64,000 nt of DNA from NCBI GenBank assembly GCA_037045435.1, contig JBAOID010000037.1:124001-188000 (forward strand), written 5' to 3'. Every line of letters begins with the position of its first letter. Position 1 is the stretch's first letter. This DNA comes from CBDUEF01 sp018063485 (GTDB lineage: Bacteria > Pseudomonadota > Alphaproteobacteria > Rhodobacterales > Rhodobacteraceae). Shown one piece after another: positions 1 to 8,945 of the stretch. A model generated the notes under the pieces. It did not search any database and was not told where the DNA came from. It worked only from the letters and a program-made list of their open reading frames with translations. The position numbers and the translations under genes were made by a program.

Positions 1-120
1 TCGGCCATTGCTTTCCCGCCACCGCCGGTGGCTGCCGATTTTTCGGATGGCAACCTGCCGATCACCGATCCCGTCGCCATCTCCGGCGCGATTGCTGCCG
101 CCATGGAACAAACACCATGA
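1..120 (+). CDS. ftsL: C-terminal end of cell division protein FtsL (partial)
   Basis: The open frame enters from the left edge and gives 39 residues ending MEQTP at a TGA (118-120) that overlaps the ftsI start ATG in the form ATGA. The residues themselves are not diagnostic. The assignment to FtsL, the small bitopic divisome protein acting with FtsB and FtsQ, comes from position: in alphaproteobacterial dcw clusters the short gene between rsmH and ftsI is ftsL. The rest of the gene, including its membrane segment, lies outside the window. Confidence 0.6.
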   Translation, partial: SAIAFPPPPVAADFSDGNLPITDPVAISGAIAAAMEQTP

Positions 121-1904
121 CCCGGATTCCGCTGCGCCCGCTTGCCCGTATTCTGCCTGCCCGTGCTGCGGGCCAGAACCCCGATGTCATCGAGCGCGAC
201 AATCTGCGCCAGCGTCACGAACAGATGCGCGACCGCGCCCGTGGCCGCGCCAATTTCCGCCTTGCCCTGTTGGGCCTGTGCTTTCTGTCGGCCTATATGC
301 TGATCGGTGCCCGCATGGGGATGCTGGCGGCGACTGATCCGGTCGAACCACGAACCGCTTCGAACGGGTCGGAAATTACTGCCAGCCGCGCTGATATCGT
401 TGATCGCAACGGGCGTATTCTGGCCACCAATATGTTGACCCATGCACTTTATGTGCAGACCCGCGATCTGGTGGACCCAAAGCGCGTGGCGCATGAATTG
501 GCCTCGATCTTCTCCGAGCAAAAAGAAGATGATCTGCTGCGCCGCTTTACCGATGGACGCTCGTTCCTGTGGATCCGCAAGGTTCTGTCGCCCGAGCAGA
601 TGCAAAAAGTGCATGAGATCGGCGATCCGGGCCTGTTTTTTGGCCCGCGCGAGATGCGCCTTTACCCCAATGGCACCCTTGCCGCCCATGTGTTGGGCGG
701 GGCCTCGTTCGGGGCCGAAGGCGTGGCTTCGGCCGAGGTGATCGGCACGGCGGGAATCGAGAAATTCATGGACGCCCGCCTGCGCGACCCGGAACAGGCG
801 GGAACGCCTCTGCAACTTTCGCTTGATCTGACGGTTCAGGCCACGGTGGAAGAGGTGCTTGCAACCGGCGTGCAGATGATGAACGCCAAGGGTGGCGCGG
901 CCATCTTGATGGACGTTCACACTGGCGAGATTGTCAGCCTTGCCGCGCTGCCGACCTTTGATCCCAATGACCGCCCAAACCCGCCGGTTTCGGGTGATCC
1001 GTCCGATAGCCCGCTGTTCAACCGCGCGGTGCAGGGGATCTATGAGCTTGGCTCGACCTTCAAGATCTTTGCCGCAAGCCAGGCAATGGAGTTGGGCCTT
1101 GTGAATCCCGAAACCATGGTCGACGCCAACGCGCCGCTGCGCTGGGGCAAGTTCACCATCAAGGAGTTCGAAAACCACAACTATGGCCCGCTGCTCTCGG
1201 TGTCCGATGTGATTGCCAAATCGTCGAACGTTGGCACTGCGCATATCGCGCTGATGATCGGTGGTGAGCGGCAGCAAGCGTTTCTGAAATCACTTGGATT
1301 GTTTGATGCTTCGCCGGTTGAATTGGTCGAGGCCAAGGGCGCCAAGCCCCTGCGCCCGGCACGCTGGCCCGATATTGTGACGATCACCGCCTCATATGGT
1401 CATGGCGTTTCCGGCAGCCCGATGAACCTCGCCGCCGCCTATGCGACCATCGCCAATGGCGGCACCAAGGTGGAACCGACGCTGGTGCATCACGACAGCG
1501 TGCCGCTTGGGCCGCGTGTGATCAGCCCGAAAACCTCGACTCTTGCCGTTGGCATGATGCGCCGCGTGGTTACCGAAGGCACTGCCAGCCTTGGGGAAGT
1601 TCCGGGATATGCGGTGGCAGGCAAGACCGGCACCGCCGATAAAACCAAGCGGGGTGGTGGCTATTATCACGATAAAGTGGTCAACACCTTTGCCTCGGTG
1701 TTCCCGGCCAATGATCCGAAATATGTGCTGATCGTCACACTGGACGAACCCGTTGAAACCACAGGGCCAAAGCCGCGCCGTACCGCCGGGTGGACTGCCG
1801 TTCCCGTTGCCGCCGAGATCATCCGTCGCGCTGCCCCACTCCTGGGGATGAGACCACAGGTTGAAGCCCCTAGCGGAATCGCGCTAACAGCCAGCAACAA
1901 TTAG
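117..1904 (+). CDS. ftsI: Peptidoglycan D,D-transpeptidase FtsI (penicillin-binding protein 3)
   Basis: Class B penicillin-binding protein that cross-links septal peptidoglycan in the periplasm as part of the divisome with FtsW. The 595-residue length is normal for the family. A single N-terminal membrane segment lies near residues 45-70 (LALLGLCFLSAYMLIG), followed by the PBP dimerisation domain. The transpeptidase motifs are all present: STFK with the nucleophilic serine at about residue 313, SSN at about 369-371, and KTGTA at about 503. The start overlaps the ftsL stop (ATGA), and murE follows after 12 bases, so translation is coupled within the dcw operon. Confidence 0.97.
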   Translation: MTRIPLRPLARILPARAAGQNPDVIERDNLRQRHEQMRDRARGRANFRLALLGLCFLSAYMLIGARMGMLAATDPVEPRTASNGSEITASRADIVDRNGRILATNMLTHALYVQTRDLVDPKRVAHELASIFSEQKEDDLLRRFTDGRSFLWIRKVLSPEQMQKVHEIGDPGLFFGPREMRLYPNGTLAAHVLGGASFGAEGVASAEVIGTAGIEKFMDARLRDPEQAGTPLQLSLDLTVQATVEEVLATGVQMMNAKGGAAILMDVHTGEIVSLAALPTFDPNDRPNPPVSGDPSDSPLFNRAVQGIYELGSTFKIFAASQAMELGLVNPETMVDANAPLRWGKFTIKEFENHNYGPLLSVSDVIAKSSNVGTAHIALMIGGERQQAFLKSLGLFDASPVELVEAKGAKPLRPARWPDIVTITASYGHGVSGSPMNLAAAYATIANGGTKVEPTLVHHDSVPLGPRVISPKTSTLAVGMMRRVVTEGTASLGEVPGYAVAGKTGTADKTKRGGGYYHDKVVNTFASVFPANDPKYVLIVTLDEPVETTGPKPRRTAGWTAVPVAAEIIRRAAPLLGMRPQVEAPSGIALTASNN

Positions 1905-1916
1905 GGCAGACGGGGC

Positions 1917-3410
1917 ATGGCGATCATGGGCAGCGGTGCAAGAACTCTTTCAGACCTTGGGCTTGCCGCCCGAGCCGGGCTTAACCCGCGCCTGTCGGGC
2001 ATCACCATTGACAGCCGCGCCGTCAAGGCGGGCTTTCTGTTTGGCGCCCTTCCCGGCAGCCTTATGCACGGGGCCGAGTTTATCGACCCGGCCTTGCGCA
2101 TGGGCGCTGCTGCCATCCTGACCGATGCCGAAGGCGCAAGAATGGCCGCGCAAGCCCTGTCGCGCCACCCCGATGCCGCGCTGGTCGTGGCCGAAGACGC
2201 GCGTGAGGCTTTGGCCTGTGCGGCGTCCCTTTGGTTTGGCGCACAGCCTGAATGCATGGTCGCGGTCACCGGCACCAATGGCAAAACCTCGGTCGCCACT
2301 TTCGCGCGGCAAATCTGGATGGCGCTGGGCCATGCCGCGATCAACATCGGCACCACCGGGGTGGAGGGCGCATGGTCGGCCCCTTCGGCCCATACCACGC
2401 CCGATTCCGTTACCCTGCACCGGATGCTGGCACTGGCTGCTGCCGAGGGAGTGACCCATGCCGCGATGGAGGCGTCGTCCCACGGGCTTGATCAGCGCCG
2501 CATGGACGGGGTGCGGCTGCGGGCTGCGGGTTTCACCAATTTCACCCAGGATCATCTGGATTATCACAAGACGTTTGCGGCCTATTTTGCCGCGAAGGCA
2601 GCGTTGTTTGATCGCGTCTTGCCCGAAGATGGCGTGGCAGTGGTGAATATGAACGATACCAAGGGCGCGGATATTGTCGCCATCGCCCGCGCGCGAGGGC
2701 AGGATGTGATTACCGTTGGTCATGGTGAGGGCAATGATCTGCGTATTCTGGCCCAGCGGTTCGATGCCACCGGGCAGGATTTGCGGCTTTCATGGAAGGG
2801 CAAGCCCTATCAGATCAGGCTTGATCTGATCGGTGGGTTTCAGGCCGAGAATGTCGCGCTGGCCTGTGGTTTGGTGATCGCGTCGGGCACGCCAGCAAGC
2901 GATGCAATCACCGCGCTGTCGCAGCTTTCGGGAGTGCGGGGCCGGATGCAGCTTGCCGCCACACGCCGCAACGGCGCCTCGGTTTTCGTTGATTACGCCC
3001 ATACGCCGGATGCGATTGCCACTGCATTGAAGGCGCTGCGCCCGCATGTGATGGGCCGCCTGATCGTGGTGTTCGGCGCTGGCGGTGACCGCGACCGCAG
3101 CAAGCGCCCGTTGATGGGCCAGGCGGCGCGGGAAAATGCCGATGTTCTGTTTGTGACAGATGACAACCCGAGATCCGAGGAACCGGGGGCCATCCGTGCA
3201 GAAATAATGCAAGCCTGCCCCGAAGCCAATGAGGTGGGCGACCGCGCCGAGGCCATTTTGCGCGGGGTCGATGCCCTACTGCCGGGGGATGCTTTGCTGA
3301 TCGCGGGCAAGGGGCACGAATCCGGTCAAACCATCAAGGGCGAGGTTTACCCCTTTGACGATGTAGAGCAGGCCTCGATTGCGGTGGCTGCATTGGATGG
3401 GCTGATATGA
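1917..3410 (+). CDS. murE: UDP-MurNAc-L-Ala-D-Glu:meso-diaminopimelate ligase
   Basis: Cytoplasmic Mur ligase that adds meso-diaminopimelate to UDP-MurNAc-dipeptide using ATP. The protein has 497 residues with the three-domain Mur order: N-terminal UDP-binding region, central ATPase with the P-loop GTNGKTS at about residue 119, and C-terminal domain carrying DNPR at about 416-419, the motif that selects meso-DAP rather than lysine. That predicts ordinary Gram-negative peptidoglycan. The reading frame is intact. It ends four bases inside murF (ATGA overlap), indicating coupled translation. Confidence 0.97.
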   Translation: MAIMGSGARTLSDLGLAARAGLNPRLSGITIDSRAVKAGFLFGALPGSLMHGAEFIDPALRMGAAAILTDAEGARMAAQALSRHPDAALVVAEDAREALACAASLWFGAQPECMVAVTGTNGKTSVATFARQIWMALGHAAINIGTTGVEGAWSAPSAHTTPDSVTLHRMLALAAAEGVTHAAMEASSHGLDQRRMDGVRLRAAGFTNFTQDHLDYHKTFAAYFAAKAALFDRVLPEDGVAVVNMNDTKGADIVAIARARGQDVITVGHGEGNDLRILAQRFDATGQDLRLSWKGKPYQIRLDLIGGFQAENVALACGLVIASGTPASDAITALSQLSGVRGRMQLAATRRNGASVFVDYAHTPDAIATALKALRPHVMGRLIVVFGAGGDRDRSKRPLMGQAARENADVLFVTDDNPRSEEPGAIRAEIMQACPEANEVGDRAEAILRGVDALLPGDALLIAGKGHESGQTIKGEVYPFDDVEQASIAVAALDGLI

Positions 3411-4849
3411 CACTCTGGACCTCCTCCGACGCTGTAGCCGCAACCGGGGGGCAAAGCCCCGTCGAGTGGCAGGCCAGTGGCGTTTCCATCGACACCCGCA
3501 CATTGCAAAAGGGTGATCTTTTCATTGCGTTGAAAGACATCCGCGATGGCCATGATTTCGTGGCGGCAGCCCTCGCCAAAGGGGCCGCTGCCGCTTTGGT
3601 CACCCACCGCCCCGAAGGTGTGGCCGAAGATGCACCACTTTTGATCGTGCCGGATGTGCAAAAGGGTCTTGAAGCGTTGGGCCGCTTTGCCCGTGCCAGG
3701 TCCCGTGCCCGCGTTGTGGGCGTAACAGGTTCGGTTGGCAAAACCTCGACCAAGGAAATGCTGCGCGTGGTCCTGGGCGGGCAAGGCTCGGTTCACGCCG
3801 CCGAGGCCAGCTATAACAACCATTGGGGCGTGCCGTTGACGCTTTCCCGCCTTCCTGCCGATGCCGATTTCGCCGTGATCGAGATCGGCATGAACCACCC
3901 CGGCGAGATTGCGCCGCTGGCCCGGATGGCACGTCTGGACCTGGCGCTGATCACCACTGTTGTTGCCGCCCATCTTGAAGCCTTCACCAATATCGAAGGC
4001 ATCGCCCATGAAAAGGCCTCAATCCTTGAGGGGCTTATCCCCGGCGGCACCGCTGTATTGCCGCTGGATGTTGCTGTTGCGCCGATCCTGTTGGCCAAAG
4101 CTGCCGCAGTAGGGGCGACAGTTGTGACCTTTGGTACTTCGCCACAGGCAACTTATCGCAACATTGAAATCAAGGTCGGGGATGCCGCCACAGTTGTTCA
4201 AGCCGTTCACGCCGGCAGCCCATTTCTTTTCAAAGTGCAGTTTCCCGGCCGTCATTTCGGTGAAAACGGGCTGGCGGCCCTGGCAACAGCCTCCGCCCTC
4301 GGACTTGATCCGGCGATTGCCGCTGTAGATCTCGGTCGGTGGATGCCTCCCCGAGGGCGCGGCACGCGTGAGCGCATTACGCTGGATATGGTCGATGAAA
4401 CCTCGTTTCAACTGATCGACGATGCCTTCAATGCCAACCCTGCTTCGACGGCAGCGGCGCTTGACGTGTTGATTGCCGCGCGCCCAGAGGATGGGGTGGG
4501 CCGCGTTGGCAAGGGCCGACGCATCGCCATTCTGGGCGATATGCTGGAACTTGGGCCAACCGAAGCGGCCTTGCATGTGGCCATTGCCAGGCATCCGAAT
4601 CTGTCACAAATCACCACCATCCACTGCGTCGGCCCGCTTATGAAGTGCCTTCACGCCGCTTTGCCGCGCGCGTTGCGGGGCGAATGGGTGAACTCCGCCC
4701 CCGAAATCATCCCATATGTCCGCAGCTTGATCGACGCCGGGGATGTCGTGCTTGTCAAAGGGTCGAAGTCGATAAAGGTCAGTCTGGTTGTTGACGCCCT
4801 GCGCAAATTGGGGCAACCAGCCACCTCTGCCGTCCAAGGAGAGAAGTGA
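3407..4849 (+). CDS. murF: UDP-MurNAc-tripeptide:D-alanyl-D-alanine ligase
   Basis: Cytoplasmic Mur ligase that attaches D-Ala-D-Ala to complete the UDP-MurNAc-pentapeptide. The 480-residue protein has the ATPase loop GSVGKTSTKE with the P-loop lysine at about residue 112, the YNNHWGVPLTL segment and the DDAFNANPAST segment that are typical of MurF. The start overlaps the murE stop, and the stop is immediately followed by the mraY ATG at 4850 preceded by GGAGAGAAGTG, a good ribosome binding site inside the murF end. Frame intact. Confidence 0.97.
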   Translation: MTLWTSSDAVAATGGQSPVEWQASGVSIDTRTLQKGDLFIALKDIRDGHDFVAAALAKGAAAALVTHRPEGVAEDAPLLIVPDVQKGLEALGRFARARSRARVVGVTGSVGKTSTKEMLRVVLGGQGSVHAAEASYNNHWGVPLTLSRLPADADFAVIEIGMNHPGEIAPLARMARLDLALITTVVAAHLEAFTNIEGIAHEKASILEGLIPGGTAVLPLDVAVAPILLAKAAAVGATVVTFGTSPQATYRNIEIKVGDAATVVQAVHAGSPFLFKVQFPGRHFGENGLAALATASALGLDPAIAAVDLGRWMPPRGRGTRERITLDMVDETSFQLIDDAFNANPASTAAALDVLIAARPEDGVGRVGKGRRIAILGDMLELGPTEAALHVAIARHPNLSQITTIHCVGPLMKCLHAALPRALRGEWVNSAPEIIPYVRSLIDAGDVVLVKGSKSIKVSLVVDALRKLGQPATSAVQGEK

Positions 4850-5932
4850 ATGTTATACTGGCTGATCGAGTTCTCGGACGGTGGCGACTTTTTCAACCTG
4901 TTTCGCTATATTACTTTTCGTGCGGGCGGGGCCTTTGCCACGGCGCTGATCTTCGGCTTTCTGTTTGGCCGCCCGCTGATTGATCTGTTGCGCCGCAAGC
5001 AGGGCAAGGGCCAGCCGATCCGCGATGATGGGCCGCAAAGCCATTTCGTCAAGGCAGGAACCCCGACGATGGGGGGGTTGTTGATCCTGTCGGCGCTGAT
5101 GGTGTCTACTCTGATGTGGGCGCGGCTCGACAATCCCTATGTCTGGATCGTTATTCTGGTGACGGTGGCCTTTGGGTTGATCGGCTTTGCCGATGATTAC
5201 GCCAAAGTGACCCGGCAGAACACCAAGGGCGTGTCGTCGCGGGTGCGTTTTGTGTTGGGGCTGTTGATTGCGCTTTTGGCCAGTTATGCCGCCTCGCAGT
5301 TTCATCCTGCGGCGCTGACCAATCAGCTTGCCGTGCCGTTTTTCAAGAATACGCTGATCAATCTGTCCATGTTCTTCATCCCCTTTGGGATGATCGTGAT
5401 CGTTGGCTCGGCCAATGCGGTGAACCTGACAGATGGGCTGGACGGCTTGGCGATCATGCCGGTGATGATCGCTGCGGCGACACTTGGCGCAATTTCCTAT
5501 GTCGTCGGCAACTTCAATTTTGCAGAATATCTGGGCGTGCATTTCGTGCCGGGCACCGGTGAGCTCTTGATCTTTACCGCCGCCCTGTTCGGCGGCGGGC
5601 TGGGTTTTCTGTGGTATAATGCGCCACCTGCGGCCGTGTTCATGGGCGACACCGGCAGCCTTGCATTGGGGGGGGCGTTAGGAGCCATTGCCGTTTGCAT
5701 CAAGCACGAGATCGTTTTGGCCATCGTCGGTGGGCTTTTTGTGGTCGAGGCGCTGTCGGTGATCATTCAGGTCTTGTATTTCAAGCGCACGGGTCGCCGG
5801 GTGTTCCTGATGGCGCCGATCCACCACCATTTCGAGAAACGCGGTTGGGCCGAGCCGCAAATCGTGATCCGGTTCTGGATCATCTCGCTGATATTGGCGA
5901 TGGTCGGGCTGGCGACGCTGAAGGTGCGCTGA
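4850..5932 (+). CDS. mraY: Phospho-N-acetylmuramoyl-pentapeptide transferase MraY
   Basis: Integral membrane enzyme that transfers phospho-MurNAc-pentapeptide to undecaprenyl phosphate, making lipid I. The 360-residue protein has about ten hydrophobic segments and the family signatures: FADDYAKV, NAVNLTDGLDGLA and the HHHFEKRG motif near the C-terminus. It is the last gene of the first dcw block here. The next dcw gene, murD, would normally follow directly but lies at 57077, so whether this gene's transcript still continues into cell wall genes is unclear. Confidence 0.97.
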   Translation: MLYWLIEFSDGGDFFNLFRYITFRAGGAFATALIFGFLFGRPLIDLLRRKQGKGQPIRDDGPQSHFVKAGTPTMGGLLILSALMVSTLMWARLDNPYVWIVILVTVAFGLIGFADDYAKVTRQNTKGVSSRVRFVLGLLIALLASYAASQFHPAALTNQLAVPFFKNTLINLSMFFIPFGMIVIVGSANAVNLTDGLDGLAIMPVMIAAATLGAISYVVGNFNFAEYLGVHFVPGTGELLIFTAALFGGGLGFLWYNAPPAAVFMGDTGSLALGGALGAIAVCIKHEIVLAIVGGLFVVEALSVIIQVLYFKRTGRRVFLMAPIHHHFEKRGWAEPQIVIRFWIISLILAMVGLATLKVR

Positions 5933-6038
5933 AGCTGAACAAGGCGCTTGCGGGTGAGTTGGGGGGTGAGTTCGGGGGATAAGTCTGGGCATGCCCCGAC
6001 CTGCCTGCCGCAGGATGGCGGGGCGAACCAAGCCGCCC

Positions 6039-6057
6039 ACAGCAGCACCGCTGCTGT
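6039..6057. terminator. Hairpin after mraY
   Basis: An 8-bp perfect inverted repeat (ACAGCAGC / GCTGCTGT) with a three-base loop lies about 107 bases after the mraY stop and 57 bases before the amidase. Only a short T-rich run follows, so it is at best a weak intrinsic terminator. It would close the first half of the dcw cluster. Confidence 0.35.
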
Positions 6058-6114
6058 TGCATTTGCCCATCCCACCAAGCTAGCCTCAGACAATCCCAGC
6101 CAAAGGACCGCCCC

Positions 6115-7470
6115 ATGCACAGCCTCACTGCCACCGAAATAGCCACCGCCCTTCGCTTTGGCACCCATTCTGCGCGTGAGATCACCGAGGCCGCTCTGAA
6201 CCGCATCACCGCCCTCAACCCGCGACTCAATGCCATCACCGACCGTTGCGATGTCGAGGCGCTGGCCACCGCCGACGCCCTTGACCACGCCCGCGCCAAG
6301 GGCGAAACCCTGCCGCCCATGGCCGGCGTGCCCGTCACCATCAAATGTCTTACCGATCAGGCCGGCCATGCCACCACCAACGGCACCCGGATCAACCAGC
6401 ATCTGATCGCCACCACCGACAGCCCTGTCGTCAGCAACCTGCGCCGCGCCGGAGCCATCATCATCGGGCGCACGAATACCCCGGCCTTTTCCCTGCGCTG
6501 GTTCACCCGCAACCAGGCCTACGGGCAAACCCTGAACCCGCTTGATCCCACCCTTACTCCCGGTGGCTCATCGGGCGGTGCGGCCGTCGCTGCCGCCACC
6601 GGCATGGGTGCCATTGCGCATGGGACCGATATCGCAGGCTCGATCCGCTATCCCGCCTACGCCTGCGGCATCCACGGGCTGCGCCCAAGCCTTGGCCGCG
6701 TCCCCGGCTTCAATGCCTCTGGCCCCGACCGCCTGATTGGCGCGCAACTGATGGCCGTCTCCGGCCCCCTGGCTCGCTCGATCCCCGATCTCGCCCTCGC
6801 CTTTCGGGCCATGTCGCACCCCGATCCGCGCGACCCTTGGTCGTTGCCCGAAACCATCCCAACCCCGGCCCCGCGCCGCATCGCGTTATGCCCCGCCCCC
6901 GAGGGCCTGCAAACCCATCCCGCCATTCGTCAAGCGCTCACCATCGCCGCCCACAGATTTCAATCGGCAGGCTATGAGATCATCGAGACATCGCCGCCGC
7001 CTCTGCGCGAAGCCGTCACCTTGCAACTGCAACTCTGGATGGGCGACATGCGCCGCACCCGTGGGGCCGCCGTCTATGCCGAAGGCGATGCCGACGCGAT
7101 CTTCGTTTATGAGAACCTCTGCCGCCACGCGCCTCCGCCCAGCCTTGATGCCTTCATGGACATCTTTGCCGCCCGCTCGCGCCTGATCCGCGAATGGCGG
7201 GCGTTTTTTGAGTCCACCCCCCTGATGCTATGCCCCGTCTCCACCGATCTCCCCTTCGCCAACAACCGCGACGTGGCCTCTGATGCCGATTTCGACGCGA
7301 TCATCGAGGCGCAAACGCTCCAAATCGCTCCCCCGCTGATGGGGCTGCCGGGCCTGACTGTCAGCACAGGTGCCCCGATGGCAGTGCAACTGCTTGCCGC
7401 ACCCTATCGTGAGGACTTGCTTTTGGAAGCCGGAGCGGTGATCGGCGATGCGGTTCCGGTCGTAGGCTAA
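6115..7470 (+). CDS. Amidase, amidase-signature family (GatA-like)
   Basis: Member of the amidase-signature superfamily, serine hydrolases with a Ser-cisSer-Lys triad that hydrolyse amides; substrate unknown. Visible features are the catalytic lysine in VPVTIKCLTD (about residue 78), the Gly/Ser signature GGSSGGAAVAA and the nucleophile region GTDIAGSIRYPA. The usual acidic residue after the lysine (IKD) is cysteine here. At 451 residues the length is typical. It is not likely to be the GatA subunit of the amidotransferase: gatB is 47 kb away and no gatC is near. Codon choice leans strongly to C-ending codons (CCC, ACC, ATC), unlike mraY upstream. It sits exactly at the point where the dcw cluster is interrupted. 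Confidence 0.85.
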   Translation: MHSLTATEIATALRFGTHSAREITEAALNRITALNPRLNAITDRCDVEALATADALDHARAKGETLPPMAGVPVTIKCLTDQAGHATTNGTRINQHLIATTDSPVVSNLRRAGAIIIGRTNTPAFSLRWFTRNQAYGQTLNPLDPTLTPGGSSGGAAVAAATGMGAIAHGTDIAGSIRYPAYACGIHGLRPSLGRVPGFNASGPDRLIGAQLMAVSGPLARSIPDLALAFRAMSHPDPRDPWSLPETIPTPAPRRIALCPAPEGLQTHPAIRQALTIAAHRFQSAGYEIIETSPPPLREAVTLQLQLWMGDMRRTRGAAVYAEGDADAIFVYENLCRHAPPPSLDAFMDIFAARSRLIREWRAFFESTPLMLCPVSTDLPFANNRDVASDADFDAIIEAQTLQIAPPLMGLPGLTVSTGAPMAVQLLAAPYREDLLLEAGAVIGDAVPVVG

Positions 7471-7757
7471 GGCGACAGCCGAGGGCATTGCGGTTTTCAG
7501 CAATCGCCAGCCTGTCTGAGCCGATCTTTGCTGCCCTTCCCGGTTTTTTCGGGCAGGGTTAACCCACCGTGCGGCGATCGTTTGCTGGCAAACCGGCTGT
7601 GCGGCTGGCAGAGCAAGTCAGGCGCAAATCGGAATATCGAAATAGCGGTTGCGCTGCAGGCGGTAAACCGGTTCACCTGATGCCCAAGCAAAGACGCCGG
7701 ATTTTCGGGCCGAAGTTTTCCGGCAGGATGCACGGCCCCAGACAGGAGAACAGCAAG

Positions 7758-8747
7758 ATGGCCGATGGTTTTACCGCGATGGTTATCCGTGATGTCGAGG
7801 GTAAGCCACGGGCAGGGTTTGAGACTTTGACGCTTGCCGATCTGCCGGACAATGATGTCTTGGTCCGGATCAGCCACTCTAGCGTCAACTACAAGGACGG
7901 TTTGGCGATTACCGGCAAGGGGCGCATCGCGCGGCGTTTGCCGATGGTGGCAGGGATTGATCTTGCGGGCGTGGTGATGGAATCGAGTGACCCGGCATGG
8001 CAGGCCGGGGACAAGGTGATCGTGAACGGCTGGGGCCTGTCGGAAACCGAATGGGGGGCCTATTCGCGTTTTCAACGCTTGAAACCCGCCTATCTGACGC
8101 GACTGCCCAGCGGGTTTGGTCCGGCTGAAGCGATGGCTATCGGCACCGCAGGCTACACCGCAGCACTTTGCGTGCTGGCCTTGCAGGATTTCGGTGCGCT
8201 GGATGGCGGTGGCGACGTGCTGGTGACAGGGGCCGCGGGAGGAGTTGGCTCGGTCGCTGTGGCGCTGTTGGCCAAGCTGGGCCACCGGGTGATTGCCTCG
8301 ACCGGGCGACCACAAGAGCATGATTTCCTGACCGATCTCGGCGCGAGCGGTTTTGTTGATCGCGCCGAGCTTTCGGCGGCGGGCAAGATGTTGCAGGCCG
8401 AGCGCTGGGATGCGGGGGTGGATGTTGTGGGCAGCCATACGCTGGCCAATGCGCTGGCACAAACCCGCTATGGCGGGGCGATTGCCGCCTGTGGTCTGGC
8501 GGGTGGGGTTGATTTGCCCGGCTCGGTCATGCCACATATCTTACGCGCGGTGGCACTGCTGGGTGTGGATTTAGTGATGGTGCCACAGGGAAAACGCGCG
8601 CGGGCATGGGGTTTGCTGGATCAGCATCTGGACCGTGCGAAATTGGCCAATCTGACGGTCACCGCGCCGATGTCTGACTTGCCCGAACTGGCCGCAAGGA
8701 TCGTGGCGGGGCAACTGCGCGGGCGTACCGTGGTTGAAATTTCGTAA
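7758..8747 (+). CDS. acuI: Acrylyl-CoA reductase (AcuI/YhdH family, zinc-independent MDR)
   Basis: Medium-chain dehydrogenase/reductase of the AcuI/YhdH type, which reduces acrylyl-CoA to propionyl-CoA with NADPH and protects against acrylate, for example from DMSP or 3-hydroxypropionate metabolism. From ATG 7758, preceded by ACAGGAGAA, the protein is 329 residues, the family length; the frame stays open 63 codons upstream but that part looks non-coding. Motifs: HSSVNYKDGLA near the N-terminus and the nucleotide-binding VTGAAGGVGSVA. No zinc-site cysteines are seen. It stands alone, with no other DMSP or acu gene beside it, so the physiological role is inferred from family only. Confidence 0.85.
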   Translation: MADGFTAMVIRDVEGKPRAGFETLTLADLPDNDVLVRISHSSVNYKDGLAITGKGRIARRLPMVAGIDLAGVVMESSDPAWQAGDKVIVNGWGLSETEWGAYSRFQRLKPAYLTRLPSGFGPAEAMAIGTAGYTAALCVLALQDFGALDGGGDVLVTGAAGGVGSVAVALLAKLGHRVIASTGRPQEHDFLTDLGASGFVDRAELSAAGKMLQAERWDAGVDVVGSHTLANALAQTRYGGAIAACGLAGGVDLPGSVMPHILRAVALLGVDLVMVPQGKRARAWGLLDQHLDRAKLANLTVTAPMSDLPELAARIVAGQLRGRTVVEIS

Positions 8748-8778
8748 ACGGGCTGTTGATGCCTGATGATTGGGGGAT

Positions 8779-8811
8779 GTGACAAACAGACCCGGCGGAT
8801 GCCTTTGTCAC
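8779..8811. terminator. Inverted repeat after acuI
   Basis: A perfect 8-bp inverted repeat, GTGACAAA and TTTGTCAC, separated by 17 bases, lies 32 bases after the acuI stop. There is no clear T-run, so function as a terminator or a protein site is uncertain. Confidence 0.3.
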
Positions 8812-8945
8812 TCTGCCTGATGTTGTGCCGGAGGGTCATGGCATGGCCGTCGAGGATCGGTGGAGTGGGCGGGATTTCCATACTGTGCAGGGCAGTGTGG
8901 GTGGAATAAGCTCTTCCGGGCGATCAGAACTTGGGAAGGCAGACG

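Noticed and set aside
6115..7470. GatA subunit partnering GatB at 53664
   Set aside because: It is 47 kb away, has no gatC beside it, and the catalytic region differs from GatA (IKC instead of IKD).
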